Positions 8,209 to 17,081 of a stretch of 64,000 bases of DNA are shown piece after piece. How positions within the stretch are numbered: the first letter of the stretch is position 1; each line of letters begins with the position of its first letter. Source of the DNA: an uncultured Pelagibacteraceae bacterium. Lineage in GTDB: Bacteria > Pseudomonadota > Alphaproteobacteria > Pelagibacterales > Pelagibacteraceae. The DNA lies in the NCBI GenBank assembly GCA_902534465.1, contig CACAPU010000006.1:1-64000 (forward strand), read 5' to 3'. The notes under the pieces were generated by a model. It was not told the origin of the DNA and did not search any database. It saw only the letters and a list, made by a program, of their open reading frames with translations. Made by a program: the position numbers and the translations under genes.

Positions 8209-9351
8209 TTAACTAAATTCCTTTATTATTTTTTCCCTGTGCTCATCTAAGTCAGGAATATTACCCCTAGTGTTTTCATCTTTATAGGTGGACATTTTGA
8301 TTGGGTTTCCTGCAGATTTAAATTCACCAATAATTTTATGGTATGATTTTACAATCATATTTCTTTCTTGAATTTGAGGATTTTCTACAGCTTGTTTTAT
8401 ATTAAAAATTGGCCCACATGGAATTTTCAATGCCTCCATTTCTTTAACCCATTCATCTGTAGATTTCGAGCTCAATTGTTTTTCAAAAATTTCTTTTAAG
8501 TAATCCATGTTTTCACATCTTAGTGAATTAGAATTAAATCTTTCATCATTTGCAGTTTCAGGAATTTTTAATACATCACAAAGTTTTGTAAAAAGTTTAT
8601 CATTTCCTGCAGCAATAATTATATAACTATCTTTCGTTTTAAAAGCTTCAAAGGGAGCAATAGATGGATGTCTTGAACCCATTGGTCCTGGAATTTCATT
8701 TTTGGAAAGATATCTTGCAATTGCATTTTCTAAAATTGCTATTTGACAATCTAACATTGAGACATCTATAAAAGCTCCTTTACCAGTTTTTTGCCTATCG
8801 TATAAAGCTGCATTAATTCCAATTGCTGTAAACAGCCCTGCTGTGATATCACCAATAGAGGTTCCAACCCTTGTTGGTTCTGAGTTTGGATGGCCAGTTA
8901 CACTCATTAAGCCCCCCATACCTTGAACGACCATGTCATATGCTGGTAGCTCTTTTAAAGGTCCAGTTTGGCCAAACCCTGATGCCGATGCATAAATTAA
9001 TTTAGGATATTTTTTACTTACATCTTTCCAGCCAAAACCCCACTTTTCTAATGTGCCAGGTTTAAAGTTTTCTACTAAAATATCTGCTTTTGATAATATT
9101 TTATCAAATATTTTTTTATCTTCATCGCTCTTTAAATTCAAAGCGATACTTTCTTTTCCTCTATTTAACGACATAAAGTATGCAGAATAATCTTTAACAA
9201 AAGGTCCAAATTTTCGAGAGTCATCACCTGTTTCAGGTGCCTCAATTTTTATAACTCTCGCACCTAAATCTGAGAGTATCATAGTGCAATAGGGTCCTAC
9301 TAAAACCCTTGTTAAATCAACAACTAATAAATTTTTTAGTGGTCCATCCAT
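8209..9351 (-). CDS. CaiB/BaiF family (class III) CoA-transferase
   Basis: 380 residues with the class III CoA-transferase pattern: an N-terminal LLVVDLTRVLVGPYCTMILSD, VIKIEAPETGDDSR, the loop FMSLNRGKES, then VENFKPG and the catalytic Asp region GTSIGDITAG, where the Asp forms the acyl anhydride intermediate. It moves CoA between carboxylic acids in the cytosol. It is convergent with rpoZ (1 bp apart) and divergent from a TRAP transporter operon that ends in malonyl-CoA decarboxylase, so malonate or a related acid is a plausible acceptor. Formyl-, succinyl- and other acyl-CoA donors are equally possible by family. Confidence 0.85.
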   Translation of the reverse strand: MDGPLKNLLVVDLTRVLVGPYCTMILSDLGARVIKIEAPETGDDSRKFGPFVKDYSAYFMSLNRGKESIALNLKSDEDKKIFDKILSKADILVENFKPGTLEKWGFGWKDVSKKYPKLIYASASGFGQTGPLKELPAYDMVVQGMGGLMSVTGHPNSEPTRVGTSIGDITAGLFTAIGINAALYDRQKTGKGAFIDVSMLDCQIAILENAIARYLSKNEIPGPMGSRHPSIAPFEAFKTKDSYIIIAAGNDKLFTKLCDVLKIPETANDERFNSNSLRCENMDYLKEIFEKQLSSKSTDEWVKEMEALKIPCGPIFNIKQAVENPQIQERNMIVKSYHKIIGEFKSAGNPIKMSTYKDENTRGNIPDLDEHREKIIKEFS

Positions 9352-9377
9352 AATATAATATACGACATTTCCTTATA

Positions 9378-9406
9378 TTGACTCTTACCCGTAAGTTCAA
9401 TTTAAT
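9378..9406 (+). promoter_or_regulatory. Predicted sigma70 promoter of the TRAP operon with an inverted repeat in the spacer
   Basis: TTGACT at 9378-9383 and TTTAAT at 9401-9406 are separated by 17 bp, close to the sigma70 consensus, and lie about 33 bp before the dctP ATG with a good Shine-Dalgarno (AGAGGGG). The spacer starts with the inverted repeat CTTAC-CC-GTAAG (9384-9395), well placed as an operator that would block polymerase. The binding factor is unknown. Confidence 0.5.
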
Positions 9407-9439
9407 ATCATTATTAAATTAATTTAAAGAGGGGAAAAT

Positions 9440-10450
9440 ATGTTAAAAAAAATAAGTTTTTATTTCACTACATTATTTTTAGCTTTCTCATTAATTGGAT
9501 CAGCATACGCTGTGACACTAAAAGCAAGTCACCAATGGCCTGGAACACCTAGAGCTGATGGTTCTTATGATCCAAGACATGAAATGGTTCAAATAATTGC
9601 AGATGAAGTTAAAAAAGCAGGAGTAGATTTAGATATTAGAATTTACCCAGCTAAATCATTATATAAACCTAAAGAGCAGTGGAAACCGATGACAACTGGT
9701 CAGTTGGATATTTCAGCATTTCCATTAGCGTACGCATCAAAATTCCATCCAGAATTTGATGCAACTTTAATGCCAGGAACAGTTAAAAATCATGACCACG
9801 CATTAAGATTTAATAAAGGTCCAATGATGACTGAAATTAAGAGAATTATTAATGATGCTGGTGTTGTTGTTCTTTCTGATGCTTGGCTTGGTGGTGGTTT
9901 TGCATCTAAGTCAAAATGCATTAAAAATCCGTCAGATGCTAAAGGTCAAGTAATGAGAGCAGCTGGTAAAGCTTTTAACCAAATGTTAGAGGCAGCTGGT
10001 GCTGGTATTCAAAGTATGCCTTCATCAGAAATTTACACTGGATTACAAACTGGAGTATTAACAGGTGCAAATACTAGTTCTGGAAGTTTTGTAAGTTACA
10101 AAATTTATGAGCAAGTAACATGTGCAACACCTCCTGGAAAATTTGGATTGTGGTTTATGTACGAGCCTATTTTGATGTCAAAAATGAGCTTTGATAAATT
10201 AAATTCAAAACAACAAGACGCTTTAATGAAAGCTGGTAAAGTTGCTGAAAAATATATGACTGCGCAAGTTGAAAATTTAGATAAAAAATTTGAAGACGCT
10301 TATAAAGCAGCAGGAGTAAAATTAGTATATATGGATGCAAACGACCATGCTGCTTGGGTAGAGATTGCTAAACAATCTTCACACAAAGCATTTGCTGAAA
10401 AAGTTCCAGGTGGCGATAAGCTAATGAAAATGGCTTTAGCAGTTAAATAA
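9440..10450 (+). CDS. dctP: TRAP transporter substrate-binding protein (DctP family)
   Basis: 336 residues with a signal peptide (cleavage near AYA-VTLKA) and the DctP extracytoplasmic fold: a start strand VTLKASHQWPG, then DLDIRIYPAKSLY, TGQLDISAFPLAY and an arginine-bearing VMRAAGKAF block where the family binds carboxylates. It captures the ligand in the periplasm and hands it to the DctQM membrane unit encoded immediately after. The ligand may be malonate or another dicarboxylate, inferred from the downstream malonyl-CoA decarboxylase. It is separated from dctQ by a strong stem-loop, so it is probably made in excess over the membrane subunits. Confidence 0.9.
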   Translation: MLKKISFYFTTLFLAFSLIGSAYAVTLKASHQWPGTPRADGSYDPRHEMVQIIADEVKKAGVDLDIRIYPAKSLYKPKEQWKPMTTGQLDISAFPLAYASKFHPEFDATLMPGTVKNHDHALRFNKGPMMTEIKRIINDAGVVVLSDAWLGGGFASKSKCIKNPSDAKGQVMRAAGKAFNQMLEAAGAGIQSMPSSEIYTGLQTGVLTGANTSSGSFVSYKIYEQVTCATPPGKFGLWFMYEPILMSKMSFDKLNSKQQDALMKAGKVAEKYMTAQVENLDKKFEDAYKAAGVKLVYMDANDHAAWVEIAKQSSHKAFAEKVPGGDKLMKMALAVK

Positions 10451-10464
10451 AAAGATATATAAAG

Positions 10465-10498
10465 AACCCCTATTTAAAATATTAAATAGGGGTTTTTT
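10465..10498 (+). terminator. Intrinsic terminator / attenuator between dctP and dctQ
   Basis: A perfect 13-bp stem (10465-10477 with 10482-10494) around the 4-nt loop AATA contains an AACCCC/GGGGTT base and is followed by a T run to 10498. It lies between the dctP stop and the dctQ start at 10502, inside one operon, so it probably causes partial termination or protects the dctP 3' end. Confidence 0.8.
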
Positions 10499-10501
10499 AT
10501 C

Positions 10502-10996
10502 ATGAAACAAAAATATTTAAAATTCTGTAATTATAGTTCACAAGCATGTGGTGCTTTTGCTGTCTTAGCTCTACTTCTGTCAATCTTGGTTATTGTAGAG
10601 TTAGTTTTTGAAAGATATTTCTTTCAAAGAGCGATTACATGGCAAACAGAGTTAGTGACGATGCTTTTAGTTGCTTCAACATTTATAGGAAGCGCTTATG
10701 TTTTAAGCGAAAAGGCTCATGTGAGCATGGAATGGATTTATGATTTTTTATCAAAGAAAAATATTCTGAGACTCAAAATTTTTACGTCACTAATTAGTCT
10801 ATTATTTTTTTTAATCTTATTTTATTTTGGGTATTTAATGGTGGAGGAAGCATTTACAAAAAACTATTCAACAGGAACTGTTTGGGATCCTCCCTTATGG
10901 ATACCCTATTCATCAATGATGATAGGAGCAGCCTTAATGATCCTTCAATATATTGCTGAAATAATTAAACTTATAGACGAAGAGGGTATTTACTAA
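10502..10996 (+). CDS. dctQ: TRAP transporter small permease (DctQ family)
   Basis: 164 residues with four predicted transmembrane helices and the typical DctQ features: a basic/aromatic segment RAITWQTELVTMLLV after the first helix and SEKAHVSMEWIYDFL between helices. It forms the small membrane subunit that pairs with DctM. Its start lies 3 bp after the T tract of the preceding stem-loop, and its stop overlaps the dctM start by one base (TAATG). Confidence 0.88.
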   Translation: MKQKYLKFCNYSSQACGAFAVLALLLSILVIVELVFERYFFQRAITWQTELVTMLLVASTFIGSAYVLSEKAHVSMEWIYDFLSKKNILRLKIFTSLISLLFFLILFYFGYLMVEEAFTKNYSTGTVWDPPLWIPYSSMMIGAALMILQYIAEIIKLIDEEGIY

Positions 10997-12327
10997 TGGA
11001 TCCATTAATAATAGCAATCATCGTTGCGGTTTTCACTTTAGTAGTTTTATTTTCGGGAATACCGATTGCATTTGGTTTGAGCTTTGTCTCTATAACATTG
11101 TTGGTTGCATTTGAAGGTTTTCAAATGTTAGATGTTTTTGCAGAAACTTTTTATGCAGGACTAAACTCGTTTGTTTTGCTTTCAATTCCTATGTTTATTT
11201 TAATGGGAATGGCAGTTGCCAACTCACCGGCAGGAAAAGATCTATATACAGGATTAGATAGATGGCTTTGGAGAGTACCAGGTGGATTAGTAATTTCTAA
11301 TATTGGTGCTTGTTCCATATTTGCAGCCTTAAGTGGATCAAGTCCTGCAACATGTGCAGCAATTGGAACTATGGGAATACCTGAGATGAGAAAAAGAGGA
11401 TATTCAGATCAAATTGCAACAGGGACAATAGCAGCTGGTGGTACGCTAGGAGTTTTAATTCCTCCCAGCATTGTTTTGATTGTATATGGAATTGCTACAG
11501 GAACATCAATTGGAAGACTATTCTTAAGTGGCTTGATACCTGGATTTATGTTAGCTGGTATGTTTGCTGTATGGGCTCTCATACATAGTTATTTTATTGA
11601 TAAAGATTCAGCAAAAGCTTTAAAGAACAGAACACCTCCAACTTTTAAAGAGAAAATAGAAGTCTTGCCAAGAATTTTACCTTTCTTAGCAATTATAGCT
11701 GGTGTTCTTTATGTTTTGTATGGTGGAGTAGCTACACCTTCAGAAGCATCTGGAGTTGGAGCTTTTTTAGTTTTCGTATTAATCGCTGTTGTTTACAAAA
11801 TTTATCAACCAAAAAAAATCTGGAACATTGTCAAAGTATCTATGAAAGAAAGTGTGATGATAATGTTTATCATCGCCGCATCTTATCTATTCGCATTCAC
11901 ATTATCACAGCTTTATGTAACTCAATCATTAGCACAAAGCATGGTAGAGTTAAGTTCAAATAAATGGGTTGTATTTATTTTAATTAATATTTTTCTTTTA
12001 ATTGCAGGTTTCTTTTTACCGCCAGTAGCAGTTATTGTGATGACTTCAGCGATATTGCTCCCAGTTATAACCACTTTGGGCTTCGACCCTTATTGGTTTG
12101 CAATTGTATTTACAATAAATATGGAAATTGGTCTTATTACTCCACCTGTTGGATTAAACCTTTATATAATCAAAGGAATTACACCAGACGTAAGTCTGTC
12201 AGAAATATTAAAGGGATCTATACCATTTATGATAATTATGGCTCTAGGTATATTAATTTTGTGTATTTTTCCCGAAATAGTTACTTGGTTGCCAGATAAA
12301 ATAATGGGTAAAAGTTTAGGTTTTTAA
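10996..12327 (+). CDS. dctM: TRAP transporter large permease (DctM family)
   Basis: 443 residues, about twelve hydrophobic segments, with DctM signatures: LFSGIPIAFGLSF near the start, SGSSPATCAAIGTMGIPEMRKRGY and GTLGVLIPPSIVLIVYG in the first half, and FTINMEIGLITPPVGLNLY in the second. It is the Na+-coupled transport channel of the TRAP system in the inner membrane. The start overlaps dctQ by one base. The malonyl-CoA decarboxylase gene begins 15 bp downstream in the same direction, implying a joint transcript. Confidence 0.93.
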   Translation: MDPLIIAIIVAVFTLVVLFSGIPIAFGLSFVSITLLVAFEGFQMLDVFAETFYAGLNSFVLLSIPMFILMGMAVANSPAGKDLYTGLDRWLWRVPGGLVISNIGACSIFAALSGSSPATCAAIGTMGIPEMRKRGYSDQIATGTIAAGGTLGVLIPPSIVLIVYGIATGTSIGRLFLSGLIPGFMLAGMFAVWALIHSYFIDKDSAKALKNRTPPTFKEKIEVLPRILPFLAIIAGVLYVLYGGVATPSEASGVGAFLVFVLIAVVYKIYQPKKIWNIVKVSMKESVMIMFIIAASYLFAFTLSQLYVTQSLAQSMVELSSNKWVVFILINIFLLIAGFFLPPVAVIVMTSAILLPVITTLGFDPYWFAIVFTINMEIGLITPPVGLNLYIIKGITPDVSLSEILKGSIPFMIIMALGILILCIFPEIVTWLPDKIMGKSLGF

Positions 12328-12342
12328 TATATAAAAAACACC

Positions 12343-13650
12343 ATGCTAAATATAAAAAGAATTTTTGAAACTATTGCTGATGCTGGCCAAAAGATTTTAG
12401 AAAAAAAATCTCTTAAAAGTATTACAAAAAAGAGAGATTTGATCGATCTTTGTGATGACTTGTTATCTACAAAAGGTGCGGCATTTGGAATTACGTTGGC
12501 AAGAGATATATTATTTAGATATCAAAATCTATCTATAGAGGAAAAAAATAAATTTTTAATTCAGGTTAATCAAAAATATAAACCAGATCCATTAAAAATA
12601 GATGAAGCTATAAAGAAATACAGCAATGATCAAGATGATTATTCAATCTTGAACTTATCAAGAGTTGCTTCTGGAATTAGAAAGGAGTTGTTTGTAAGAC
12701 TAAATATGGCTCCAAACGGAACCTCAGAGATTGTATCACTTAGAGAAGACTTGCTTAGGTTGCTTAAAGATAGTCCAGAATTAAAAAGTTTAGATTATGA
12801 TTTAATAGATATTTTTAAAAATTGGTTCAATCCAGGTTTTTTAAAACTAAGAAAAATTACTTGGGATACAAAAGCTGCAATCTTAGAAAAATTATTGAAA
12901 TATGAAAAAGTTCATTCTATGAAAGATATGAATGAGTTAAAAAGAAGACTTGGTAAAGATAGAAGATTTTTTGCATATTTTCATCCTGCCTTAGAAGATG
13001 AACCAATTATTTTTGTTGAAATCGCATTAACAAAAGGACTAAGTCAATCTATACAAGAATTAACTAGACCTTCTGAAGAAAAAATTAAAAATTATGATAC
13101 AGCAACATTTTACTCAATCAGCAACTGTCAAGATGGTTTATCTAGAGTAACACTTGGAAACTTTCTTATAAAAAGAGTTGTATATGAACTTCAAGAGGAG
13201 CTGCCAGATGTAAAATATTTTGGAACATTGTCACCAATGGTTGGCTTTGCAGATTGGTTTAAAAATATGGAAAGTACCGAAGCAGCCGAAATACTTGGTG
13301 AGGCAAATAAAAATAGTTTAGATTTTTTAAAGTCATCTGACTTAAAAATTGGTGATAAAAGAATTGCAGATAATAAAATCTTGATAAGTAAATTGGCTGT
13401 AAATTATTTAACAAAACAAAAAAACGATTTTGGATTTCCAATTAATGATGTATGTAGATTTCACCTTAAAAATGGAGCCGATATAGACGATATAGCTATT
13501 AATGCTAATGTTTCAGAGGTTGGGTTTAAAAGGTCTTTTGGTGTGATGGTTAATTATCGATATGAATTAGCCAAAATTGAAAAAAACCATCAAGAGTATG
13601 TGAACGAAAAAAAGATAAACATTTCAAATAAAATTAAAAAATATGTCTAA
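12343..13650 (+). CDS. Malonyl-CoA decarboxylase
   Basis: 435 residues matching the MCD family over its full length. Recognisable blocks are FFAYFHPALEDEPIIFVEIAL (split here as FFAYFHPA / EPIIFVEIAL), the active-site motif FYSISNCQDGL, GNFLIKRVV, and the C-terminal FHLKNGADID followed by MVNYRYEL. The enzyme converts malonyl-CoA to acetyl-CoA and CO2 in the cytosol. It follows the TRAP genes by 15 bp and overlaps dusA by 8 bp. With the CoA-transferase at 8209 it completes a route malonate to malonyl-CoA to acetyl-CoA. Confidence 0.9.
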   Translation: MLNIKRIFETIADAGQKILEKKSLKSITKKRDLIDLCDDLLSTKGAAFGITLARDILFRYQNLSIEEKNKFLIQVNQKYKPDPLKIDEAIKKYSNDQDDYSILNLSRVASGIRKELFVRLNMAPNGTSEIVSLREDLLRLLKDSPELKSLDYDLIDIFKNWFNPGFLKLRKITWDTKAAILEKLLKYEKVHSMKDMNELKRRLGKDRRFFAYFHPALEDEPIIFVEIALTKGLSQSIQELTRPSEEKIKNYDTATFYSISNCQDGLSRVTLGNFLIKRVVYELQEELPDVKYFGTLSPMVGFADWFKNMESTEAAEILGEANKNSLDFLKSSDLKIGDKRIADNKILISKLAVNYLTKQKNDFGFPINDVCRFHLKNGADIDDIAINANVSEVGFKRSFGVMVNYRYELAKIEKNHQEYVNEKKINISNKIKKYV

Positions 13651-14644
13651 AATTAACAGACTTGTATCAGTTGCTCCAATGATGGACTGCACTGATAGAC
13701 ATGAAAGATACTTCTTAAGGTTAATAAGTAAAAACGTTCTTCTCTATACGGAAATGGTAGTTTCAGAAGCTATTGATAGGGGAGATAAGGAAAAATTATT
13801 ATCTTTTGATCTCAGAGAAAAACCTGTTGCTCTGCAATTAGGTGGATCCACTCCAAAATTGTTAGCAAATTCAGCAAAAATTGGTGAAGAATTTGGCTAT
13901 GATGAAATAAATTTAAACTTAGGATGTCCAAGCAAAAAAGTTCAAAAAAATAAATTTGGGGCTTGTTTAATTAAAGAACCAAATCTTGTAGCAGAGTGCT
14001 TATCAGAGATGATCAATTCTACATCACTACCAGTATCTGTTAAGACTAGAATTGGTTATGATGATGTTGAAGATTACGAACATTTTTACAATTTTATAAG
14101 CACACTTAAAGAAACAGGAGTTAAGACTTTTATTATTCATGCAAGAAAAGCAATGCTTGGAAAATTTACACCAAAACAAAATCTTAATATACCTCCCTTA
14201 AAATATGATTATGTTTACAAATTAAAACAAGATTTTAAAAATTTAGAAGTAATAATTAATGGAGGAATTACAACAACTGATCAGGTTAAAAATCATTTAG
14301 ATAAAGTTGATGGTGTTATGATTGGAAGGTCAGTTTATCATTCGCCGTACCTTTTAGCAGAAATCGAAAATGAAATATTTGACAACCATGACATTAAAGA
14401 TAGAGAAGAAATCATAGAAGAATTAATTGACTATGTTAAAGCTGAAGTTAAAAAAGGTACAAGGGTAAATCAGGTGATGAGACATACTCTCGGTTTATTT
14501 CATGGTCAAACTGGTGCAAGCCACTGGAAAAGATATTTAAGTGAAAATATGTGTGTAAGAGATGCGGATGTAAAAAAAATAGATCATATTATGGATAAAG
14601 TTAAACTTTCTCCCAAGTTACATTCGGCAGGTCAAATTGATTAA
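13643..14644 (+). CDS. dusA: tRNA-dihydrouridine synthase A
   Basis: 333 residues, a TIM-barrel FMN enzyme that reduces uridines in the tRNA D-loop. DusA-type N-terminus SVAPMMDCTDRHERYFLR (usually MDWTDRH; here Cys replaces Trp), LLYTEMVVSEAI, the catalytic cysteine in NLNLGCPSKKVQ, VKTRIGYDD, FIIHARKA and INGGI all fit DusA rather than DusB or DusC. It overlaps the previous gene by 8 bp and the next by 8 bp, so it is embedded in the TRAP-mcd transcript although functionally unrelated. Confidence 0.93.
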   Translation: MSKINRLVSVAPMMDCTDRHERYFLRLISKNVLLYTEMVVSEAIDRGDKEKLLSFDLREKPVALQLGGSTPKLLANSAKIGEEFGYDEINLNLGCPSKKVQKNKFGACLIKEPNLVAECLSEMINSTSLPVSVKTRIGYDDVEDYEHFYNFISTLKETGVKTFIIHARKAMLGKFTPKQNLNIPPLKYDYVYKLKQDFKNLEVIINGGITTTDQVKNHLDKVDGVMIGRSVYHSPYLLAEIENEIFDNHDIKDREEIIEELIDYVKAEVKKGTRVNQVMRHTLGLFHGQTGASHWKRYLSENMCVRDADVKKIDHIMDKVKLSPKLHSAGQID

Positions 14645-15467
14645 TACAATTTTATCAAATCAGTACTACCTACTTATTTTATTAATGGCACTAACTGCAT
14701 TCCCAGTTGGTTTTTTTGCTGGATATTTTGGTATTGGAGGTGGATTAATTTCAGTACCAGTACTTTTTTTTATTTTTGAGACTACAAATATTGATGAATC
14801 ATATTTAATGCACTTATCAGTTGGTACAGCCTTTTCTATTACTATTTTTACATCTTTTGTTTCGGTAATGACGCACAGAAAACATAAAGCAGTAGATATA
14901 AATATTTTAAAAACCTATGGACTATTCGTTATATTTGGTGTCTTGCTTGGTACTTATATGGCAGCATTGTTAAATACAAAATCTTTAGTTTTGTTCTTTG
15001 CTGTCGTTGTCTATTTTTTTGGTGGATATTTATTGTTAGTAAAACAAGAATTAAAAAAAAATAAAAAATTTAAGTTTTTTCCAAAAGCAACTTTTGGTTT
15101 TTTATCTGGCTTTATATCTGCACCTATGGGAATTACTGGTGCAATGATGAATGTTCCAATATTAAGATATTTTGGATATCCAATTAGTAGAGCAATAGGA
15201 AGTTCAGCTGCCATAGGATTTGTAATAGCATCTATTGGTTCTATTGGTTTTTTAACTTCTGGATTTTTACTGAAAGCAAATCTTCCTTTAAGTCTTGGCT
15301 TTATAAATATTCCTGCTTTTTTGATATTTATCCCTATAACATCATTCATGGCCCGAGTTGGTGCCAATATGGTTCATACTACAAATAAAAATAAAACACA
15401 GAGAATGTTCGGGGTATTTTTGTATGTTATAGGAACTCTATTTTTACTAAGGTTTTTAGATCTTTAA
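14637..15467 (+). CDS. TauE/SafE family permease
   Basis: 276 residues from a TTG start that overlaps dusA by 8 bp. About eight hydrophobic segments and the family glycine motifs GYFGIGGGLISVPVL and FISAPMGITGAMMNVPIL, related to each other as the internal duplication expected of TauE. Members export or import organosulfur anions such as sulfite, sulfoacetate or other small anions; the substrate here is not known. It is convergent with the phosphohexomutase gene, whose stop abuts. Confidence 0.85.
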   Translation: MINTILSNQYYLLILLMALTAFPVGFFAGYFGIGGGLISVPVLFFIFETTNIDESYLMHLSVGTAFSITIFTSFVSVMTHRKHKAVDINILKTYGLFVIFGVLLGTYMAALLNTKSLVLFFAVVVYFFGGYLLLVKQELKKNKKFKFFPKATFGFLSGFISAPMGITGAMMNVPILRYFGYPISRAIGSSAAIGFVIASIGSIGFLTSGFLLKANLPLSLGFINIPAFLIFIPITSFMARVGANMVHTTNKNKTQRMFGVFLYVIGTLFLLRFLDL

Positions 15468-16922
15468 TTAAATCTTTTGATCATATTCACCAATTTTACC
15501 GGTTTTTTGTAGTAAATCATCAATAAAATTGAAGATTTTTTTCTTTCTTTCGTCAGAGGTTGGGCTTTCAGTTACAACTACTAATGAAGGTTTATTTGAC
15601 GAAGCTCTTATTAAACCCCATGACCCATCATTAAAAGTAAATCTTATACCATTAACCGTAAGAATATTTTCAATTTCTTGATTATCAATTTTAATATTTT
15701 TCTTTTTTAAGTTTTCTATTTGCTTGATCAAATCATCAACAACTTTATATTTTTCATCATCTTTACAAAATGGAGCCATTGTTGGAGATTGATAGGTATT
15801 TGGTAGTTCATTAATTATCTCACTCATTTTTTTATTATTGTTATCTAGTAAATGACATACCTGAATTGCTGAGTTTATCCCATCATCATATCCATAACCT
15901 AATGGTTGATTAAAAAAGAAATGTCCACTTTTCTCAAAACCAGCAAGAGCTTGTTCTTGATTTACTTTTCTTTTAATATGAGAATGTCCTGTTTTCCAAT
16001 ATATTGTTTCACAAGAGTTACTTTTTAAAATTTCATCAGTTGAATATAAACCAGTTGATTTTACATCTACTACGAATTTTGAATTTTTATGAGTACTTGA
16101 TAAATTTCTAGCAATTAGCAAGCCAATTTTATCTGAAAATATTTCATTTCCTTTATCATCGATAACTCCAACACGATCACCATCTCCATCAAAGCCAAAA
16201 CCTATATCAGCATTGTTTTCTAAAACAGATTTGCTGATGGCATGTAGCATCTCTAAATCTTCTGGATTAGGATTATATTTGGGAAACGTATAGTCTAAAT
16301 TACAATCTAATTCTATAACTTCACATCCAATTCCTCTTAACATATCAGGTGCAAATATTCCTGCTGTTCCATTTCCACAAGCAACAACAGCTTTAATTTT
16401 TTTATTAATTTTATTTTTACTTATTAGATCATCTTTATAAATATTTTGAAAATTGGTTATTTCTTTTTCACTACCAACTCCTTCAATAAATTTATTATTT
16501 AATGTTATTTCTTTTAGCTCTTTCATTTCCTCTGGAGCATGAGTTAATCCTTTTTTAATCCCCATTTTTACACCAGTCCATCCATTTTCATTATGACTTG
16601 CTGTTACCATTGCCACCGCATCACTTTCTAAATTAAATTGTGCGAAATAAACCATAGGCGACAAAGACAACCCTATGTCTTCAACATTACACCCGGTTGA
16701 TATGAGACCTTTTTTTAGCGCAGATTTTATTTCCTCACTATAAGATCTGTAATCATGACCAACAATGATTCTTGGATGTTTTTTGTTTGTATGGTTAATT
16801 ATTTGTGTTCCTAACCCTTTTCCCAAATTTGTCACACCTTCTAAATTGATGTCATTTGGATACAACCATCGGGCGTCGTACTCTCTAAAGCCAAAAGGAT
16901 CAATTTTTATTGAATTTTCCAT
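15468..16922 (-). CDS. Phosphomannomutase / phosphoglucomutase
   Basis: 484 residues of the alpha-D-phosphohexomutase superfamily. Catalytic phosphoserine loop TASHNENGWTGVK, metal-binding loop GFGFDGDGDRVGV, sugar-specificity loop FEKSGHFFF (usually GEMSGH) and C-terminal phosphate-binding region RASSNKPSLVV are all visible in order. It interconverts hexose 1- and 6-phosphates for nucleotide-sugar synthesis in the cytosol. ManB/AlgC type by length; preference for Man or Glc is not decidable. Confidence 0.9.
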   Translation of the reverse strand: MENSIKIDPFGFREYDARWLYPNDINLEGVTNLGKGLGTQIINHTNKKHPRIIVGHDYRSYSEEIKSALKKGLISTGCNVEDIGLSLSPMVYFAQFNLESDAVAMVTASHNENGWTGVKMGIKKGLTHAPEEMKELKEITLNNKFIEGVGSEKEITNFQNIYKDDLISKNKINKKIKAVVACGNGTAGIFAPDMLRGIGCEVIELDCNLDYTFPKYNPNPEDLEMLHAISKSVLENNADIGFGFDGDGDRVGVIDDKGNEIFSDKIGLLIARNLSSTHKNSKFVVDVKSTGLYSTDEILKSNSCETIYWKTGHSHIKRKVNQEQALAGFEKSGHFFFNQPLGYGYDDGINSAIQVCHLLDNNNKKMSEIINELPNTYQSPTMAPFCKDDEKYKVVDDLIKQIENLKKKNIKIDNQEIENILTVNGIRFTFNDGSWGLIRASSNKPSLVVVTESPTSDERKKKIFNFIDDLLQKTGKIGEYDQKI

Positions 16923-16997
16923 GTTGATATTTTTATAATTTTTTTATTTTTTTATTGATAATCTTTTTTACAAGTTCTATAAATGTTCTATTGATTT

Positions 16998-17046
16998 GTT
17001 GGTTATATAGTGTAATTACCAAACCATCATACAACATCTAGTTGTT
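16998..17046 (+). promoter_or_regulatory. Candidate NrdR box pair upstream of nrdAB
   Basis: Two imperfect copies of the NrdR-box type (consensus acaCwATATaTwGtgt): 16998-17013 ends in TTATATAGTGT, and 17031-17046 contains the near-palindrome ACAAC-ATCTA-GTTGT. Their starts are 33 bp apart, about three helical turns, the usual phasing for NrdR pairs. A possible -10 (TATAGT, 17060-17065) lies just downstream, and the nrdA Shine-Dalgarno AGGAG follows. The second box is weak. Confidence 0.4.
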
Positions 17047-17081
17047 TTACTAATTTAAGTATAGTACAAAAAAGGAGCTAA

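Noticed and set aside
15011..15367. Minus-strand open frame opposite the TauE-like gene
   Set aside because: Antisense to a clear membrane permease gene; no recognisable features.
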